Below are positions 6,325 through 9,499 of a DNA stretch of 9,499 nt, in pieces. The number at the start of each line of letters is the position of its first letter. The first letter of the stretch is position 1. Where the stretch lies: positions 1-9,499 of the forward strand of contig CAZEIW010000007.1 in NCBI GenBank assembly GCA_964512305.1, read 5' to 3'. The stretch is from CAZEIW01 sp964512305 (GTDB lineage: Bacteria; Pseudomonadota; Gammaproteobacteria; Burkholderiales; Burkholderiaceae_F). A program made the position numbers and the translations under genes. The notes below the pieces were generated by a model, which was given only the letters and a program-made list of their open reading frames with translations, searched no databases and was not told the origin of the DNA.

Positions 6325-7821
6325 ATGAACGACAGCGTTGCAGCAGCGGCCGAACGCGAAGGGCTGCGCCGCGTCGCGATCGACCCGCTTTCGCGCGTCG
6401 AGGGCCACGGCAAGGTGACGCTGCTGGTCGACAAGGACGACCGGATCACCCAGGTGCGCCTGCACATCGTCGAATTCCGCGGTTTCGAGCGCTTCATCGA
6501 GGGCCGGCCGTTCTGGGAGATCCCGGTGATGGTGCAGCGGCTGTGCGGCATCTGCCCCGTCTCGCACCAGATCGCCGCGGCCAAGGCGCTCGATGTCGTC
6601 GTCGGCGCGCGGGAGCTGCCGCCGGCGGCGCTCAGGCTGCGCCGGCTGATGCACTACGGGCAGATCCTGCAGTCGCACGCGCTGCACTTCTTCCATCTGG
6701 CCTCGCCCGACCTGCTTTTCGGCTTCGACGCCGACCCGAAGCGGCGCAACTTCTTCGCGGTCGCCGAGGAAGCGCCCGAGATCGCTCGCCGCGGGATCAT
6801 GCTGCGCCGCTATGGCCAGCAGGTCATCGAGGCGACCGGCGGCAAGCGCATCCACGGCACGGGCGCGACGCCCGGTGGCATGAACAAGGGACTGAGCGCG
6901 GCCGAGCGCGCGGCGCTGCTGCGCGACGCCGACACGATCGTCGGCTGGAGCGTCGATGCGGTCGCGACGGCCCGCGGCCTGCTCGCCGGCGATCCGGCCC
7001 GCACGCGCGACTTCGCGGCCTTCGAATCGAACCTGATGGGCCTGGTCGCGGCCGACGGCAGCCTCGACCTGTACGACGGCAACCTGCGTGTCTGCGGCCC
7101 GGACGGCACGCCGATCTACGACGGCGTGTCCGCGCAGCGCTACGGCGAGCTGATCGGCGAGGAAGTCAGGCCCTGGACGTACATGAAGTTTCCGTTCCTG
7201 CGCGCGCTCGGTACCGCGGCAGGCTGGTACCGGGTCGGCCCGCTCGCCCGGCTGCAGATCTGCGACCGCATCGGCACGCCGCGCGCCGAAGCCGAGCGGC
7301 AGCAGTTCATCGAGAGCGGCGGCGGGCGGCAGATCGGCGCCGCGCTCGCGATCCACTGGGCCCGCATGATCGAGATGCTGCACGCGGCCGAGACGGTGCG
7401 CGCGCTGCTCGACGACGAGGCGATCCTCGACACCGACCTGACGACCCGCGGAACGCGCGTGCGCGAGGGCGTGGGGATCCTCGAGGCGCCGCGCGGCACG
7501 CTGATCCACCACTACCGGGTCGGCGACGACGACCTCATCGAGTACTGCAACCTGATCGTCTCGACCACCCACAACAACCAGGCGATGCACGAGGCGATCC
7601 GCAGCGTCGCGCAGCACGATCTCGACGGCAGGCGCCTGACCGAAGCGCTGCTCAACCGGATCGAGGTCGCGATCCGCGCCTACGATCCCTGCCTGTCGTG
7701 CGCCACGCACGCGCTCGGCCGGATGCCGCTGGACGTGACTCTGCTGGGGCCGGAAGGCGAGCTGCGAGACCGGGTCCGCCGCGACGAAGACGGTTTCGTC
7801 CACGAAGGCGGTGCCGCTTGA
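6325..7821 (+). CDS. hoxH: HoxH, catalytic large subunit of NAD+-reducing [NiFe]-hydrogenase
   Basis: 498 residues as precursor. It contains the NiFe(CN)2CO active site that splits or forms H2. The L1 motif RLCGICPVSH (C74, C77) and the L2 motif DPCLSCATH (C456, C459, H462) supply the four nickel-binding cysteines. The N-terminus IDPLSRVEGHGK (19-30) is the family signature. After H462 a tail of 36 residues (ALGRMPLDVT...) remains, to be cut off by HoxW once nickel is inserted; in Cupriavidus I recall 24, so this tail is long. The pattern LCGICPVSHQIAAAKA and the intact L2 motif point to group 3d and not to an F420- or quinone-linked enzyme. The start at ATG 6325 has GGGAGG (6313-6318) six bases upstream. 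Its stop overlaps the hoxW start as TTGA. Confidence 0.97.
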   Translation: MNDSVAAAAEREGLRRVAIDPLSRVEGHGKVTLLVDKDDRITQVRLHIVEFRGFERFIEGRPFWEIPVMVQRLCGICPVSHQIAAAKALDVVVGARELPPAALRLRRLMHYGQILQSHALHFFHLASPDLLFGFDADPKRRNFFAVAEEAPEIARRGIMLRRYGQQVIEATGGKRIHGTGATPGGMNKGLSAAERAALLRDADTIVGWSVDAVATARGLLAGDPARTRDFAAFESNLMGLVAADGSLDLYDGNLRVCGPDGTPIYDGVSAQRYGELIGEEVRPWTYMKFPFLRALGTAAGWYRVGPLARLQICDRIGTPRAEAERQQFIESGGGRQIGAALAIHWARMIEMLHAAETVRALLDDEAILDTDLTTRGTRVREGVGILEAPRGTLIHHYRVGDDDLIEYCNLIVSTTHNNQAMHEAIRSVAQHDLDGRRLTEALLNRIEVAIRAYDPCLSCATHALGRMPLDVTLLGPEGELRDRVRRDEDGFVHEGGAA

Positions 7822-8291
7822 CGAGATCGCCGCGGCTGGTGCTCGCATGCGGCAGCCCGGACCGGGGCGATGACGCGCTCGGCCCGGAGTTCGCGCAGCG
7901 GGCCGCGCATTTCGCGCAAAGTGCCATGGCCGGGGACGCGGCCGAGCCTGCCTTCGATGTCGTTGTCGACCGCCAGTTCCAGATCGAGCACGCGCTCGAC
8001 ATCCTGGGCCGCGAGCGCGTGCTGTTCGTCGACGCGACGGCCGCGGGGGCCGAACCCTACGCCTGCGCTCCGGTGACGCCGGCGCGGGACCGCAGCTTCA
8101 GCACCCACGCGCTGAGCCCGGGTGCCCTGCTGGCCGCCTGCGCGACGGCGTACGGCGACGCCGCGCTGCCGCCGGCCGAGGTGCTCGCGATCCGGGGGTA
8201 TTCCTTCGGCCTGGGCGAGCCGATCAGCGCCGGCGCGCAGCGCAATCTCCAATCGGCGCTGGGTTTCCTGCGCGAGTGGTCGCGCTCCTGA
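7818..8291 (+). CDS. hoxW: HoxW, HoxH-processing hydrogenase maturation protease
   Basis: 157 residues from TTG 7818 (overlapping the hoxH stop) to TGA 8291. It is a nickel-sensing endopeptidase of the HybD/HycI family that removes the C-terminal tail of HoxH after the conserved histidine. The family nickel ligands are recognisable: D19 in RGDDALGPEF (Asp where HybD has Glu, as in HycI-like members), D72 in LFVDATAAG, and H97 in STHALSPGALL. Near the C-terminus IRGYSFGLGEPISAGA resembles the usual YSFGLGE segment. The start is inferred: no ATG or GTG further upstream fits, GAAGGCGG lies 6 bases before the TTG, and the glycine-rich strand LVLACGSPDRGDD follows at the normal distance. GTG 7839 is a less likely alternative that would cut into the first strand. 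It is the last gene of the operon; its end is 21 bases from the end of the convergent regulator. Confidence 0.93.
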   Translation: MTRSPRLVLACGSPDRGDDALGPEFAQRAAHFAQSAMAGDAAEPAFDVVVDRQFQIEHALDILGRERVLFVDATAAGAEPYACAPVTPARDRSFSTHALSPGALLAACATAYGDAALPPAEVLAIRGYSFGLGEPISAGAQRNLQSALGFLREWSRS

Positions 8292-8312
8292 TCGCCGGAC
8301 ACCGGACCGCGG

Positions 8313-9026
8313 TCACGAATCGGCCGTCTGCAGGCCGAGCGTGTCGATGCCGAGGCGGTGCTGCAATTCGAGACGCCCGCTAGGCGTGACCTGGATCGCG
8401 CGCGAGACCGGCAGCCGTCGCAGCCATCCCCGCTCGCACAACGCGCGCAGAAGCTCCGCCCCGATCGGGCCGGCAAGATGGTGGCGCCGCTCGGTCCAGT
8501 CGAGGCACTGCCGCGCCAGTCCACGGCGGGTCGGCTTCAATGCCGCGATATCGATGCCGATCTCGCGAAACCAGTCGGCGCCTGCAGGCGTGACTTCGCA
8601 ACGCTTGTCGGGTGCGGGCGCGATGATGCCGCGCTGCTGCAAGGCGCGCGCGAGCGCGACGCCCAGTTGTCCCGCGAGATGGTCGTAGCAACGCCGCGCA
8701 AACCGCAGTTCGCGCGCGTACGGGCCCAGCGCCCGGCGTCGCGTGGGTTCCAGCGGCCGGACCGTCGCCAGGCGCTCAATCGCCTCGGCGACATGGGGGC
8801 CCGACAACCTGTAATAGCGATGCCGCCCTTCGGTCTCGACGGCCACCAGTCCGCCGCGCAACAGCTTCGACAGATGGGCGCTGGCGGTCTGAGCGGTGAC
8901 GCCGCCGGCATAGGCCAGCTCGCCCGCCGGCAGGGCCCGACCGTCGAGCAAGGCCGCCAGCATCGTGGCGCGCGCCGGATCGGCAAGCAGCGCCGCGACA
9001 GAGGCAACGGCCAGTCCGTACGACAT
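8313..9026 (-). CDS. ArsR-family winged-helix transcriptional regulator with C-terminal extension
   Basis: 237 residues from ATG 9026 (AGGAG ribosome site, 8 bases upstream). The first 85 or so residues are an ArsR/SmtB-type winged helix: LADPARATMLAALLDG, a recognition-helix region VTAQTASAHLSKLL, then LLRGGLVAVETEGRHRYYRL as the beta wing. ArsR proteins are usually only 100-120 residues. Here a further 150 follow, with the pattern RRCYDHLAGQLG ... ARQCLDWTERRHHLAG, seen in a subgroup annotated simply as ArsR-like. The ELCVCDL-type metal site is absent; cysteines occur singly, so a metal sensor of that type is unlikely and the signal is unknown. It runs convergent to hoxW with only 21 bases between stops. 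A 7-6-7 inverted repeat lies upstream (9075-9094), suggesting autoregulation. Whether it also controls hox, the Mo hydroxylase or moeA cannot be told. Confidence 0.9.
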   Translation of the reverse strand: MSYGLAVASVAALLADPARATMLAALLDGRALPAGELAYAGGVTAQTASAHLSKLLRGGLVAVETEGRHRYYRLSGPHVAEAIERLATVRPLEPTRRRALGPYARELRFARRCYDHLAGQLGVALARALQQRGIIAPAPDKRCEVTPAGADWFREIGIDIAALKPTRRGLARQCLDWTERRHHLAGPIGAELLRALCERGWLRRLPVSRAIQVTPSGRLELQHRLGIDTLGLQTADS

Positions 9027-9074
9027 CGCGATCTCTCCTGACGACTGCAGGATAGCGCAGCCGGGCGACGGGAA

Positions 9075-9094
9075 GCTTCGATACGCGTCGAAGC
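9075..9094. promoter_or_regulatory. Perfect inverted repeat, probable operator upstream of the ArsR-like gene
   Basis: GCTTCGA, six bases TACGCG, then TCGAAGC: two perfect 7-bp arms, 20 bp in all, centred about 58 bases upstream of the regulator start. Size and symmetry suit a dimeric winged-helix repressor. A TATCCT on the minus strand (9056-9051) lies between it and the gene and could be a -10, which would put the repeat over or just upstream of the -35. The binding protein is an inference from proximity. Confidence 0.45.
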
Positions 9095-9173
9095 AATCGC
9101 GCCCGCTTGCGGGCCAGGCTGCCGACCTTCTTCGCGCCGAGACTCAACCCTGCGCATCGAAGGCAGATCGCCA

Positions 9174-9210
9174 GCTTTCCTCTCCCGCGCTGCGCGCGGG
9201 AGAGGGGAGT
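9174..9210. repeat. Long GC-rich intergenic hairpin, REP-like (CTCTCCCGCGC type)
   Basis: CCTCTCCCGCGC (9179-9190), loop TGC, then GCGCGGGAGAGG (9194-9205): a perfect 12-bp stem. With G-U pairs on the plus-strand transcript it extends to about 17 bp (9174-9210). Only TTT follows (9210-9212), so termination is doubtful, and it lies upstream of both flanking genes. CTCTCCCGC...GCGGGAGAG hairpins are common dispersed intergenic repeats in beta- and gamma-proteobacteria, which is the likeliest identity. It sits 54 bases upstream of the moeA start and could affect its transcript leader. Confidence 0.6.
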
Positions 9211-9251
9211 TTCAGGCGGCGATACACTTGCCCCGGCGCGGGGTTCGCGCC

Positions 9252-9255
9252 GGAG
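9252..9255 (+). promoter_or_regulatory. Ribosome binding site for the TTG start of moeA
   Basis: GGAG, 8 bases before the TTG at 9264. The only other in-frame start nearby is TTG 9228, which lacks a comparable site and would add an arginine-rich leader. Confidence 0.5.
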
Positions 9256-9263
9256 ATCCACGC

Positions 9264-9499
9264 TTGACGCAGCTCAGTGAAGACCGGTTCGCCTTCGGCG
9301 GCGCGCTGCTGCCCCTTGAGCAGGCGCAGGCGCGCATCGCGGAGGAGTTCGAGTGCCGCGCCGCGGTCGAGATCGTGGCGCTGCGCGAGACGGTCGGCCG
9401 GATCCTCGCTCGGGACATCGTCGCGCCGATCGACCTTCCGCCCTTCGTCAATTCCGCCGTCGACGGCTACGCGGTGAGGCATGCCGACCTGCAGCCGGG
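9264..9499 (+). CDS. moeA: MoeA, molybdopterin molybdenumtransferase, 5' part only
   Basis: The frame is open from TTG 9264 to the window edge, about 78 residues of a protein normally near 400. MoeA inserts molybdate into adenylylated molybdopterin to give the finished molybdenum cofactor in the cytoplasm. The visible N-terminus matches the family: LLPLEQAQARIAEEF (15-29), VALRETVGRILARDIVAPID (38-57), then LPPFVNSAVDGYAVR (58-72), the MoeA hallmark; the usual form is LPPFDNSAMDGYAVR, so two positions differ. The TTG start is inferred from GGAG at 9252-9255 and the normal distance to the first conserved motif. It is divergent from the ArsR-like gene, with 237 bases between them. Its product would serve the molybdenum hydroxylase at the other end of the window, though moeA is a housekeeping gene and closeness may be chance. 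Confidence 0.93.
   Translation, partial: MTQLSEDRFAFGGALLPLEQAQARIAEEFECRAAVEIVALRETVGRILARDIVAPIDLPPFVNSAVDGYAVRHADLQP

Larger units (their letters stand above)
3236..8291 (+). other. hoxFUYHW operon, soluble NAD+-reducing [NiFe]-hydrogenase (group 3d)
   Basis: Five genes on one strand. hoxF/hoxU overlap as ATGA (5017-5020), hoxU/hoxY as GTGA (5751-5754), and hoxH/hoxW as TTGA (7818-7821); hoxY and hoxH are 13 bases apart. Order and content match the SH operon of Cupriavidus necator without its last gene, hoxI. There is no hoxE, the extra subunit of the cyanobacterial-type bidirectional enzyme. The assembled complex would be cytoplasmic and couple H2 oxidation to NAD+ reduction, or run in reverse to dispose of excess NADH. 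The hyp genes needed to build the NiFe(CN)2CO site must lie elsewhere. Confidence 0.93.

Noticed and set aside
4897..7848. 983-codon open frame on the minus strand opposite hoxU, hoxY and hoxH
   Set aside because: Low-complexity composition and no start or motif support; long antisense frames are expected in DNA of this G+C content.
8292..8315. Palindrome GACCGCGGTC (8305-8314) and CCGG-ACA-CCGG between hoxW and the convergent regulator as a terminator
   Set aside because: Stems are only 4-5 bp, the palindrome has no loop, and no T-run follows on either strand.
1..9499. CRISPR array, tRNA or rRNA genes, insertion sequence, phage or toxin-antitoxin genes
   Set aside because: No regularly spaced repeats, RNA-gene signatures, transposase motifs or small paired genes were seen; nearly all of the window is filled by the metabolic genes listed.

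Overview
The window is very GC-rich (about 70% G+C by eye) and densely coded. It carries two divergent gene blocks, a regulator and the start of a fifth transcription unit. A proteobacterium is likely, most probably a beta-proteobacterium of the Burkholderiales type. The reasons are the Cupriavidus-style gene order hoxF-hoxU-hoxY-hoxH-hoxW, a Tat-exported IorAB-type molybdenum hydroxylase beside an XdhC chaperone, and a CTCTCCCGC-type intergenic hairpin. The species cannot be named from the sequence.

Left block, minus strand (1-3026). In transcription order it holds an XdhC-family molybdenum-cofactor chaperone (3026-2016), a small two-cluster [2Fe-2S] subunit (1867-1394), and the large molybdopterin-binding subunit of an IorAB-type hydroxylase/aldehyde oxidase. 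The last gene starts at 1383, carries a Tat signal and runs off the left edge. XdhC normally inserts or sulfurates the cofactor of such enzymes, so the three genes form a functional set.

Right block, plus strand (3236-8291). This is a complete structural operon for a soluble NAD+-reducing [NiFe]-hydrogenase (group 3d, 'SH' type). HoxF and HoxU form the NAD(H)-reactive diaphorase module, HoxY and HoxH form the hydrogenase module, and HoxW is the endopeptidase that matures HoxH. Spacing is tight: ATGA, GTGA and TTGA overlaps, plus one 13-base gap. No hoxE, hoxI, hyp or hoxA gene is in the window. The electron path readable from the ligands is the HoxH NiFe site, HoxY [4Fe-4S], HoxU (two [4Fe-4S] and one [2Fe-2S]), HoxF [4Fe-4S], FMN, NAD+.

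Right end. An ArsR-type winged-helix regulator (9026-8313, minus) runs tail-to-tail into hoxW. Upstream of it lie a perfect 7-6-7 inverted repeat, a probable operator, and a long GC hairpin. The 5' part of moeA (molybdenum insertion into molybdopterin) starts at 9264 and leaves the window at the right edge.

The common thread is metal-cofactor redox enzymes: molybdenum-cofactor genes flank a NiFe hydrogenase. All gene families here are known. The less ordinary points are the half-lost cluster site in HoxF, the long HoxH tail, the regulatory repeats, and the clustering of Mo-cofactor genes around the hydrogenase.
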